Of a stretch of 7,923 bases of DNA, positions 1 through 6,719 are shown piece after piece. The DNA comes from Lamprocystis purpurea. GTDB lineage: Bacteria > Pseudomonadota > Gammaproteobacteria > Chromatiales > Chromatiaceae. The stretch lies in NCBI GenBank assembly GCA_020718945.1, contig DYRB01000061.1, positions 1 to 7,923 of the forward strand, in the 5' to 3' direction. Numbering within the stretch: the stretch's first letter is position 1; the number at the start of each line of letters is the position of its first letter. The position numbers and the translations under genes were made by a program. Under the pieces are notes generated by a model. It was not told the DNA's origin, searched no databases, and was given only the letters and a program-made list of their open reading frames with translations.

Positions 1-9
1 ACGCGAGTC

Positions 10-34
10 CGTCGCGGCGAGGCGCCGCTCCCAC
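10..34 (-). repeat. REP-like palindromic element
   Basis: On the minus strand this reads GTGGGAGCGGCGCCTCGCCG followed by CGACG. It contains a perfect 6-bp inverted repeat (plus strand 14-19 against 23-28) with a 3-base loop. The GTGGGAGCGG head followed by a stem and a GCCGCGA-like tail resembles the REP elements common between genes of pseudomonads and some other gammaproteobacteria. It lies downstream of the thioesterase gene, a usual place for such elements. Only one copy is visible here, so assignment to a repeat family rests on resemblance alone. Confidence 0.45.
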
Positions 35-74
35 GGGCACCGATCTGGCCCCCAAGTTTGCAACTGCTGCGGTT

Positions 75-103
75 AGGTCCGGCTCAGGTCCGGCTCAGGT
101 CCG
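75..103. repeat. 11-bp tandem duplication over the thioesterase stop codon
   Basis: The unit AGGTCCGGCTC occurs at 75-85 and again at 86-96, followed by a partial third copy AGGTCCG at 97-103. On the minus strand the unit reads GAGCCGGACCT, and the thioesterase stop codon (TGA, 95-97) falls at the junction of the second and third copies. The next copy carries another TGA in a different phase. It looks like replication slippage at the 3' end of the gene and does not alter the protein before the stop. Confidence 0.8.
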
Positions 104-463
104 CCGATAGGCAGTCCCGGTGAACTGGGCGATCAGGTCGTCGCCGCAGCGGACATCCACCGGATAGACCGCGGTGCGCCGGGTCAGGCTGACCTCCCGG
201 GCCAGGGCCTCCAGGGTGTCGCCGACCCGGGTGGGGCGGAAGTAGGTCATGTGGGCGGACAGGGACACAGCGGTCGGGCCATGGGAGTTGCTGGCCAGGG
301 CGAAGGCCGAGTCGGCCAGGGTGAACAGGAAGCCGCCATGGGCGGAACCCCAGTTGTTCAGGTGTTCGGGCCCGAGCCGGGCCTCCATGCGGGCGGCCCC
401 CGGGGCCAGGATCTCCCCGCGAAGGCCGAGTGCAGTCATGAATGGATCGAGCGGGGCCTGCAT
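95..463 (-). CDS. PaaI-like hotdog-fold acyl-CoA thioesterase
   Basis: This 122-residue protein is a single hotdog domain of the PaaI type, a family that hydrolyses acyl-CoA or aryl-CoA thioesters (phenylacetate-pathway intermediates in PaaI itself) as a cytosolic tetramer. The signature is clear: H34-x-N36 on the loop before the hot-dog helix, then H42-G43-G44, then F-T-L-A-D with D51 in the position of the catalytic acid, then A-F-A-x-A-S-N-S. The later S-A-H-M-T-Y-F-R-P stretch (about 69-77) and G-D-T-L-E-A are also family features. Length is slightly short of the usual 130-150 because the N-terminus is brief. The ATG at 463 is preceded by AAGGG 8 bases upstream. No other phenylacetate genes are present, so the substrate is unknown. 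It follows the M15 gene by 76 bases and may be read through from it, but a functional link to the protease genes is not evident. Confidence 0.88.
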   Translation of the reverse strand: MQAPLDPFMTALGLRGEILAPGAARMEARLGPEHLNNWGSAHGGFLFTLADSAFALASNSHGPTAVSLSAHMTYFRPTRVGDTLEALAREVSLTRRTAVYPVDVRCGDDLIAQFTGTAYRRT

Positions 464-471
464 GGTCGATA

Positions 472-476
472 CCCTT
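472..476 (-). promoter_or_regulatory. Ribosome binding site of the thioesterase gene
   Basis: The minus strand reads AAGGG, 8 bases before the ATG at 461-463. This supports that start over any internal one. Confidence 0.55.
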
Positions 477-482
477 GGATGG

Positions 483-503
483 CGCGGCGGCCGACCCGCC
501 GCG
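483..503 (-). other. GC-rich stem-loop between the M15 and thioesterase genes
   Basis: A perfect 8-bp inverted repeat (CGCGGCGG at 483-490 against CCGCCGCG at 496-503) encloses a 5-base loop, CCGAC on the plus strand. In the minus-strand transcript it lies just upstream of the thioesterase ribosome binding site. No U-run follows on either side, so it is not a canonical Rho-independent terminator. It could attenuate transcription, protect the 3' end of the upstream message or affect translation initiation. These roles are inferred. Confidence 0.5.
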
Positions 504-539
504 GGCGCGGCAAGCCTACCAGGTCCCAGCGCGCCTGGC

Positions 540-1112
540 TCAGGGCAAGCGGTCCTGAAGCCCAGGGACCCGCACCCAGCGCCGGGTGCCGGGATCCAGG
601 ATCAGGCTCTCGGTCTCCCGACGGTTGACGCCCAGGCCCGGCGGGCGCAGGGCAATATGGACCCAGCCGGAGTTGGGTCCGCGGCGGGGGTCGCAGCACT
701 CGCAGATGACCTGATCGAACTCGGGCAGGTGCTCGACCGCCCACTGGGCCAGGTACAGGGTCGATTTGCCGGGGATATCCAGGTCGCAGGCCCAGCCGGC
801 GGTGTGTGGACTGGTGCTGATCCAGCCCTCGGGGCGGCGCCGGATGACCTGCTCCAGGGCCTGGCTGCGGTAGACGCTGTTGGGCGAGAAGCGGCCGAAC
901 TTGCCGCGAAGGCGTTGCATGACCTCCCGGGTCAGATACACGGCGGCCCGCAGGGTGGCGTCGTCGGGCAGAGGGTTGTCGATACCCAGCCGGTCGGCGA
1001 TCTCGGAACGACACAGTTCGTAGACCCGGAAGTTCGGGGCAATCAGGTCCTGAGGTTCCAGGTCCGCCAGGCACAGTGCCTCGGGCGGGGTGTCGCGACG
1101 GTCGGTAGCCAT
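540..1112 (-). CDS. M15-type zinc peptidase (D-Ala-D-Ala carboxypeptidase-like)
   Basis: This 190-residue protein carries the zinc-site pattern of peptidase M15 (M15A/M15_3-like), enzymes that cut peptidoglycan cross-bridges or D-Ala-D-Ala ends and are common as phage endolysins. The pattern is S-P-H103-T-A-G-W-A-C-D110 (H-x6-D), then F-D-Q-V-I-C-E138, then G-W-V-H152. H103, D110 and H152 would bind zinc and E138 would be the general base. The N-terminal 90 residues include a region (about 75-83, F-S-P-N-S-V-Y-R-S) matching the usual segment before the H-x6-D motif. There is no signal peptide, so export would need lysis, a holin or another route, or the target is intracellular. A start at 1112 is supported by AGGGGG 6 bases upstream. 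Only 17 bases separate it from the CHAT gene stop, suggesting co-transcription and perhaps coupled translation. The fold assignment is firm; the target is not known. Confidence 0.82.
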   Translation of the reverse strand: MATDRRDTPPEALCLADLEPQDLIAPNFRVYELCRSEIADRLGIDNPLPDDATLRAAVYLTREVMQRLRGKFGRFSPNSVYRSQALEQVIRRRPEGWISTSPHTAGWACDLDIPGKSTLYLAQWAVEHLPEFDQVICECCDPRRGPNSGWVHIALRPPGLGVNRRETESLILDPGTRRWVRVPGLQDRLP

Positions 1113-1118
1113 GGCAGT

Positions 1119-1124
1119 CCCCCT
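1119..1124 (-). promoter_or_regulatory. Ribosome binding site of the M15 peptidase gene
   Basis: The minus strand reads AGGGGG, 6 bases before the ATG at 1110-1112. It sits within the 17-base gap after the CHAT gene stop codon (TAG, 1130-1132), consistent with one polycistronic message. Confidence 0.6.
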
Positions 1125-1129
1125 GTGCG

Positions 1130-4100
1130 CTAGAGTGCTTGGCGGATATTGGCCAGCGCGGTGGCTACCGGGCCGGGCAGCAGGCTTCCCAGGTCGATGA
1201 GGAAGTCCAGGCCCTCCAGGACCGCGGCGATCTCCCCTGGGCTGGCACCACCCTGGAAGGCCGCCCTATACAGCCCGGTAACCTCCGCCTCGGCCTCCGC
1301 CGGGGGCGCCTCGCCCACCGGCGTAGTGAGCAACTGGGCCGTGGCGTTGTCCGCCACGGCCACGGCCAGGCGAAAACTCGGCTGCTCGGCGTTGCGCGCC
1401 GCGGCCAGGGCGCCCATACGCCGGCACCCGGCCGCCAGGTCGGCCCGCCAGTCCCCGTCCAAGGTCGCATCCAGCCCGGCCGCCAGGACCCGGGCGGCCA
1501 CCCAATGGGGGTAGCGTTGGGCAGCCAGGCCAGCGGCGTCGCCCCGGTCCGCCCCGCCCTGACCCATCTCGGCCCCCGTCTCGGCCCCCGTCGCCCCCGT
1601 GCCCTCGGCGACCTTGTCCAAGGCCTGTCGATAGTAGGCGGCCATATTGGCCAGGGCCTCCAGCCGGCCGCGCGCCCCGGTGTCGAGCCAGGCCAGGCGT
1701 CGGCAGGCATTGCCCAGCAGGGTCAGGCGCTCCACCGTGGCGGCACGCCGGCAGACGGCCGCCAACTCGTTGATGGCCTCGTCGATCTGCTCAACCAGGG
1801 CCTGGCGGCGACCCTCCTTGTCCGGCCCCTCGGGTTGCCCGCGCAGGGCCTGCCACTGCTCCCCGGCCAGACGGACGCGAAAGGCATTGCGCTGCTCCAG
1901 GGCGCGCAGGGAACAGTCGCCCGTATCGGCGCGCAGGGCCTTATCCAGCCAGTTCACCGCCTCCGCGTAGGCGCGGGTCTCGCCCCAGGCCAGGCCGACC
2001 GCCGCGGCCACGTCGGCCCGCGCCAGCCAGACCTCCCGGCGGTCGTCCGGGATGGCGGCGAACAGGTCGTCGATGCCCTGGCGCAGGGCGGCCAGGGCCT
2101 CCGGGTCGTCGCCCCGGTTGCGGATCTGCATGCGCACCGACTCGGTGTGGTTGTACAGGTCGGCGACCAACTGGCCGGGGGCGTAGTAGCGCCGTGCCAG
2201 CGGGCTCAGGGGCAGGCACCCGTCGCCGCGCAGCCGGAAGCTGGGGTCGCCATAGCACTGGTAGGCGCCCCAGGTGTTCACGTCCGGGAAACGGGTCCAG
2301 ACCTCCTCCCGGGCCGCCCGCACCGCGGCGCCGAAGGGCACCCCGTCGAGCAAGTGCGCATAGAAGGTCTCGGCGAAGGCGCGGGCGGCCGCGTCGTCCA
2401 CGGCCCAGCCTGCCGCTACCACCGCCTTGACCCCCATGCGGATGAACTCCACGGCCAGGTTGGCCGCCAGACGATTGTGCTGCGGTGCGACCTTGGGGCC
2501 GGTCTTGCCCAGGTGGCAACAGTTGATGAAGACCAGCTCCGGCACCCAGCGCATCTGGCCTATGTCGCCGGGGGTCAGCAGGGTGTCGCGGCCTATGACC
2601 ATGCCCGACAGGGGTCGCGACCCGGCCGGCCCGGGGAGCGGGTAGTCGTGCACGCCGTGGCCGGCCAGGTGCAGGATGCGCCAGGCGTCCTTGTGCAGGC
2701 CGTTGAGGATGACATCGGGCCCCTGGTCGATGATGTCCAGGACCCGGTAACCGCGTTCGCGCAGCACCTGGGCGACCCGTTCGGCCTCCTCCCTTGCCCC
2801 GCGCAGGTCGGCGAAGTCCGGCCAGCCGCCCAGGTCCGGGTTGCCGACCACCAGGGCCCGGGGTGCCACCGCATGGGCCGGGTGCGGTCGGAAGTCCTGG
2901 GCCTTGAGCTGGCGCACCAGCCCGGCGGCCACCGCCGGCGGGCGGCCGTTATGGCTCCAGCGGTCCTCCAGCAGTTCCCAGGGGAAGCGCGCCGAGGTCT
3001 CGTCCACCAGCACCACCAGGTCGTCCTGGCGTTGGGAGAGTTCCCGCAGCCGGTTGGGCAGGAGCATCTCGAACAGGGTCTTGGAGACCTCGGTGTTGGT
3101 CCGCTCGCTCTGGCAGGCCTGGGCGATGAAGGCATCGGCCAGGCGCAACTGGCCGCTGGCCAGGGTGACCTCGGCCCGCGCCCGGTCGGTGGAGGCGATG
3201 AAACGCAGTACGTCCGCAGGGGTCTCTTCGATGATCTCCAGGCGCTGCCACCAGCCGCTGGGACCGTCCCCGCGCAGCCGACGCAGCCCGCCCTCGCCCT
3301 CCTCCAGGGTGCGCCCAGGCCAGGCGAACCGGCCGGCCAGCTTGCCGTCCCGCAAGGCCTCGTCCAGGGCCTCGGCGGCGGCGATGGCGATGTCCAGGTG
3401 CAGCTCCAGGAACTCCAGGCGGTCAACGACCACGCGGCGATCCAGGTCGGCCTCCGCCAGCCGGTCGGCGGCGGCCAGGGCCCCGCGCAGTATGGCGTCC
3501 ACGGAATCGAAAACCGTCAGGCCCCCAGCACCAGACCCCACCAACAGGCAGGTCAGGGCCGCGGAGCGTACCCCCTGGGGGTCGCCGAAGCGCGCATCCG
3601 GGCATGCCTCGATGCGCAGGGCATAGGCGAGCAAGGCGTCGCGGACCCCGGCCTCGATGACGCCCGGGGACAGCTCGCCGACCTGGCCGAGCCCGATGAC
3701 CACGGCCCCGCCGGGTCTGCCGCTGGGGCTCGGGTTGAGGTACAGGGCCTGGGTCCCGGCCCGACCGGGGTAGAGCCCAAGGACCAGACCCTTGGCGAGC
3801 GCCCCGCCCAGGTGCTCGTCCAGGGACCTCTCGGCATTGACCAGGACGTCACCCTGGTAGTGGCCGACCAGGACCGGGTGGCGGGCGTAGGCGAGGTTGC
3901 CGTGGCGCACACCGATCTGGATGACCGGGGCCGCGGGCTCGTCCATGCCCTCCCCCGGGGGCAGCCCGGGGCCGAAGCCCAGCGCCGCCACCGCCGCCGG
4001 GTCCGGGATATCGTCCAGGGGCGGGGCCGCCGGGAGGGGGAAGGTTGCACCCAGCGCCGCGGCGTCCCGGGACCGCGCCGGCGGCGTCTGGGGCAGGCGG

Positions 4101-6649
4101 CTGGTGGTCCCGGTGGCGAGCAGGTCCAGGTAGGCCGGGAAGGCCGCCTTGGAGGTGCACAGGGCGTCGTGGGCCGTGTCGGCCAGATACCAGACCGGGA
4201 CCCCGGGCAGGGCCCCGGAGGCCCAGGTCACGGTCCCGTCGCCCGCGGCGGTGGCGCGGAAGCCCAGGCGCTTGCGCCCGGCCAGGTGCGACTCCTCATA
4301 GGGCGTCAACTCGTAACCGGCGACCGTGACCGGCTGGCAGCCGGCCACATAGACCAGGACCCGCGGGTCCGGCAAGGTCCGGCGCAGCAGGGTCCAGGTG
4401 TCGCGGGTCTGGCGCAGGGCGGCGGCGGCGGCGGTGGACCAGGCCGCCCCCAGGTCGGCCTTGAGGTCACGCCAGAACTGGGCACGGGCCAGGTCCGGGG
4501 CGTCCGCGTCGCAGGGCAGCAGTTCCAGCAGGCCGGGGAAATCGCGCACCAGATCGACGATGCCGTCGCTGCCCCGGGTCAGGTCCAGCAGGCTCAGCTT
4601 GGCCAGGGTCGGATTGGTCCCGGTGAGCCAGCGCAGGGCCTCCCAGGACCCCTGGTTGGGGGTGCCCAGCATGAGCAGGCGCGACTCGGGCAGGGCCAGG
4701 ATGCGCCGCCACACCGCCGCCCCAGCACCGCCATCGGCGATCATGGCCCGCACCACCAGGCCGCCCATGGAGTGGGCCACCAGGTGCACCGGCTGGGCGC
4801 TAGGTTCCACCGCCGGCAGCCAGGTCTCCAACTGCCGGGTCAACTCGGCGGCGGCGTCGCGCACCGACAGGCGCCAGTCGTAGGGGAAGACCTCCACCCG
4901 ATGGCTGGCGGCCAGGAAGTCGATCAGGGGACCGTAGAAGCTGTCCAACAGCCCGGTGGCCCGGACCTGGGCGCCCTGGTCGCGACGCAACCGCCCCAGT
5001 TCGCCGCGCATCAGGGCCCAGTAGTCCAGCCAGACGTCCCTGCCGTCCGCGCTCAGGGCGCTGCCCATGGTGCCGGGCAGCACCACCGCCAGGGGCCGGG
5101 GACGTCCAGACCCCCGGCCCGGTCGCTGGGCCCCACGCCGCAGCGGGGCCTCGTGGGGGGCGGTCTCGATGGGACCGAATCCGGCATCGGCCCCGTCCAA
5201 CCGGGTCAGGGCAGCGGTCAGCCAGCCCAGGCTCAGCTCGTTGCGGAAGTAGTTGAAATGGGTGACCGTCGGACCCTGGTGACGGCGGAAGCGGGCCCCG
5301 CCCCTGGGTCGGCGCAGCCCGCCGAGCATGGAGCCGGTATTGACCACCAGGTCGTGGTCCGCCCCATAGAACCAGTCGGCGGCCAGCAGCTTGATCTGGC
5401 CCCAGGTCGAGTCCCCCTCCGCGTCCCCGGCAATCACCGACAGGTCAGCGGTGGTCACCAGGTCCGGGTGGTTGAGCAGCCGGGTCAGGGCCGAGCCCGG
5501 CATCATGGCCTCCAGGCCCGGCAGGGTGCGCGGATCGGTGCGTTCCTTGACCACCGCCAGCAGGAAGTCCAGGGCATCGCCCAGCAGTTCCGGCACACCC
5601 AGATAGCCCAGCACGGACAGCCAGCGGTCCAGGCGCCCGGAGGCCAGGGTGGTCCCCCGGGCCGGGCAGGCGACCCGCACAAAGCGGCTCACCTTGGGCT
5701 TGGATTGGTCGAGCAGATCCCGAAGTTCCACCAGGGCCTTGCGGTCCTCCCCATAGGCCTGGCCCAGCCCCTTGGCCGCTTGCGGGTCCAGGGGGCTCAG
5801 CCCCAACTGGGGGGCCACGGTGCGATCAGCGTCGAACAGGGCCCTGATGAGATCGGGCCGCAACGGGTCCCGGTCGCGGTCCCGCTCGGCCAGGCACAGC
5901 AGTTCCCCCAGCATGCCGCCGCGGGAGTGGCTGACCAGGTGCAGTTCGGCCCCAGCGGGCAGCAGCCTGGCCAGGTCCCGGGCATTGACCAGGGGGCTCT
6001 GGGTCAGGCTGCGATGCTCGAAGGCGTAGACCCGGGTCCCGTAGCGGGCCTTGAGGGCCGCCCGCGCCGCCCGGCCGGCCTTGTTGTCCGCGGCCCACAG
6101 GGCACCGAAGGACCCCTGACAACTGGAACCTGTGCCATGGAGAAAGACCAGGCAGGGCCCGGGGCCCTCTGGGATGGCAGTGGCGGGGACCAGGGCGAAG
6201 GGGTCGTCCAGGGTGCAGGCGTAGAGCCCGGGCTCGCGGCCGAGCTGGTGCCCCTCCAGCCATTCCCCCAGGGCCCGGGCCGTCATGCCCTTCAGATCGA
6301 CCCCGAACACCTCCAGGGTCTGGATCCCCAGCCCCAGGGCGCCGCGGGTCCCGCCCCCCGCCCGCGCCGGGGGCCCCAGCTCCAGGTCCCAGGCAGTCTC
6401 GCCGCCCCGGGCCTGGGCTGCACGGCCGCGCTCGCGCAGCAGGTCGTCGGCCCGGGTCCAGAGGCTGAAGCCATTGGCCAGGGTGACCCTGACCAACTCG
6501 TCGGCGGCCAGGTCGCAGATGGCCCCGCCCCGCTGGCGGCCACTGCCGGGGGTCAGCCGACGGGGGGCGCTGATCCCGACCTGCCGGGTCTGGGGTGCCG
6601 CGATCTCCTGCACGTCGCCGCGCACGCGGTAGATCCGATTCGATGCCAT
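1130..6649 (-). CDS. Giant tandem alpha/beta-hydrolase - CHAT protease - TPR fusion protein
   Basis: This 1839-residue protein has no signal peptide or clear membrane segment, so is probably cytosolic. Residues 1-155 are an unassigned N-terminal region. Residues 160-480 are a first alpha/beta hydrolase: oxyanion-type H-G-T-G-S-S at 171-176, nucleophile Ser242 in S-H-S-R-G-G, likely acid Asp433 (H-D-L-V-V) and His464. After an Arg-rich linker (504-518), residues 520-845 form an LCAT-like hydrolase: L-P-G-T-M-G-S at 524-530, P-Y-D-W-R at 589-593, Ser627 in A-H-S-M-G-G, Asp804 in G-D-G-T-V, His827. Residues 905-1200 are not recognised. Residues 1205-1475 are a CHAT domain: P-W-E-L-L near 1224, His1331 in A-G-H-G, Cys1378 in I-N-C-C-H-L-G, and the closing Y-G-D-P-S-F-R-L. 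Residues 1480-1839 are helical and TPR-like. AAGGA lies 8 bases before the ATG. All three catalytic sites look intact. Substrates are unknown; an activated effector role is inferred from the fusion and the neighbouring caspase. Confidence 0.9.
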   Translation of the reverse strand: MASNRIYRVRGDVQEIAAPQTRQVGISAPRRLTPGSGRQRGGAICDLAADELVRVTLANGFSLWTRADDLLRERGRAAQARGGETAWDLELGPPARAGGGTRGALGLGIQTLEVFGVDLKGMTARALGEWLEGHQLGREPGLYACTLDDPFALVPATAIPEGPGPCLVFLHGTGSSCQGSFGALWAADNKAGRAARAALKARYGTRVYAFEHRSLTQSPLVNARDLARLLPAGAELHLVSHSRGGMLGELLCLAERDRDRDPLRPDLIRALFDADRTVAPQLGLSPLDPQAAKGLGQAYGEDRKALVELRDLLDQSKPKVSRFVRVACPARGTTLASGRLDRWLSVLGYLGVPELLGDALDFLLAVVKERTDPRTLPGLEAMMPGSALTRLLNHPDLVTTADLSVIAGDAEGDSTWGQIKLLAADWFYGADHDLVVNTGSMLGGLRRPRGGARFRRHQGPTVTHFNYFRNELSLGWLTAALTRLDGADAGFGPIETAPHEAPLRRGAQRPGRGSGRPRPLAVVLPGTMGSALSADGRDVWLDYWALMRGELGRLRRDQGAQVRATGLLDSFYGPLIDFLAASHRVEVFPYDWRLSVRDAAAELTRQLETWLPAVEPSAQPVHLVAHSMGGLVVRAMIADGGAGAAVWRRILALPESRLLMLGTPNQGSWEALRWLTGTNPTLAKLSLLDLTRGSDGIVDLVRDFPGLLELLPCDADAPDLARAQFWRDLKADLGAAWSTAAAAALRQTRDTWTLLRRTLPDPRVLVYVAGCQPVTVAGYELTPYEESHLAGRKRLGFRATAAGDGTVTWASGALPGVPVWYLADTAHDALCTSKAAFPAYLDLLATGTTSRLPQTPPARSRDAAALGATFPLPAAPPLDDIPDPAAVAALGFGPGLPPGEGMDEPAAPVIQIGVRHGNLAYARHPVLVGHYQGDVLVNAERSLDEHLGGALAKGLVLGLYPGRAGTQALYLNPSPSGRPGGAVVIGLGQVGELSPGVIEAGVRDALLAYALRIEACPDARFGDPQGVRSAALTCLLVGSGAGGLTVFDSVDAILRGALAAADRLAEADLDRRVVVDRLEFLELHLDIAIAAAEALDEALRDGKLAGRFAWPGRTLEEGEGGLRRLRGDGPSGWWQRLEIIEETPADVLRFIASTDRARAEVTLASGQLRLADAFIAQACQSERTNTEVSKTLFEMLLPNRLRELSQRQDDLVVLVDETSARFPWELLEDRWSHNGRPPAVAAGLVRQLKAQDFRPHPAHAVAPRALVVGNPDLGGWPDFADLRGAREEAERVAQVLRERGYRVLDIIDQGPDVILNGLHKDAWRILHLAGHGVHDYPLPGPAGSRPLSGMVIGRDTLLTPGDIGQMRWVPELVFINCCHLGKTGPKVAPQHNRLAANLAVEFIRMGVKAVVAAGWAVDDAAARAFAETFYAHLLDGVPFGAAVRAAREEVWTRFPDVNTWGAYQCYGDPSFRLRGDGCLPLSPLARRYYAPGQLVADLYNHTESVRMQIRNRGDDPEALAALRQGIDDLFAAIPDDRREVWLARADVAAAVGLAWGETRAYAEAVNWLDKALRADTGDCSLRALEQRNAFRVRLAGEQWQALRGQPEGPDKEGRRQALVEQIDEAINELAAVCRRAATVERLTLLGNACRRLAWLDTGARGRLEALANMAAYYRQALDKVAEGTGATGAETGAEMGQGGADRGDAAGLAAQRYPHWVAARVLAAGLDATLDGDWRADLAAGCRRMGALAAARNAEQPSFRLAVAVADNATAQLLTTPVGEAPPAEAEAEVTGLYRAAFQGGASPGEIAAVLEGLDFLIDLGSLLPGPVATALANIRQAL
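1568..1600. repeat. 12-bp in-frame tandem repeat in the CHAT gene tail
   Basis: CTCGGCCCCCGT occurs at 1568-1579 and 1580-1591, with a degenerate third copy to 1600. Each 12-bp unit is four codons and encodes T-G-A-E-like repeats around residues 1684-1694, inside a Gly/Ala/Glu-rich flexible linker between helical segments. Slippage here would change linker length without a frameshift. Confidence 0.7.
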
Positions 6650-6657
6650 GGTCGTTG

Positions 6658-6662
6658 TCCTT
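6658..6662 (-). promoter_or_regulatory. Ribosome binding site of the CHAT fusion gene
   Basis: The minus strand reads AAGGA, 8 bases before the ATG at 6647-6649, which decides this start for the 1839-residue protein. Confidence 0.65.
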
Positions 6663-6679
6663 GGGTGGGGAGGATGGAT

Positions 6680-6704
6680 GGACCGGCAGGGGCCCCGCCG
6701 GTCC
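6680..6704 (-). other. GC-rich stem-loop between the caspase and CHAT genes
   Basis: GACCGGC (6681-6687) pairs perfectly with GCCGGTC (6697-6703), extended by a G-C pair at 6680/6704, around a 9-base loop containing the palindrome GGGGCCCC. It lies in the 70-base gap between the caspase stop (6720-6722) and the CHAT start. No U-tract follows on the minus strand, so full termination is unlikely. It could set the expression ratio between protease and effector by partial attenuation or by mRNA protection; this is inferred. Confidence 0.5.
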
Positions 6705-6719
6705 GATCCGCACCTAGAC

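Noticed and set aside
249..1133. 294-codon plus-strand open frame over the thioesterase and M15 genes
   Set aside because: It spans two recognisable minus-strand genes and their gap, has low-complexity composition, and shows no family motif.
4421..4437. GGC trinucleotide run as a possible microsatellite
   Set aside because: It encodes a short Ala run (about residues 739-743) in a helical stretch of the CHAT protein; such runs are common in GC-rich genes and this one is short.
6680..6704. Rho-independent terminator between the caspase and CHAT genes
   Set aside because: The stem is good, but the minus-strand sequence after it (ATCCATCCTCCCC) lacks a U-tract.
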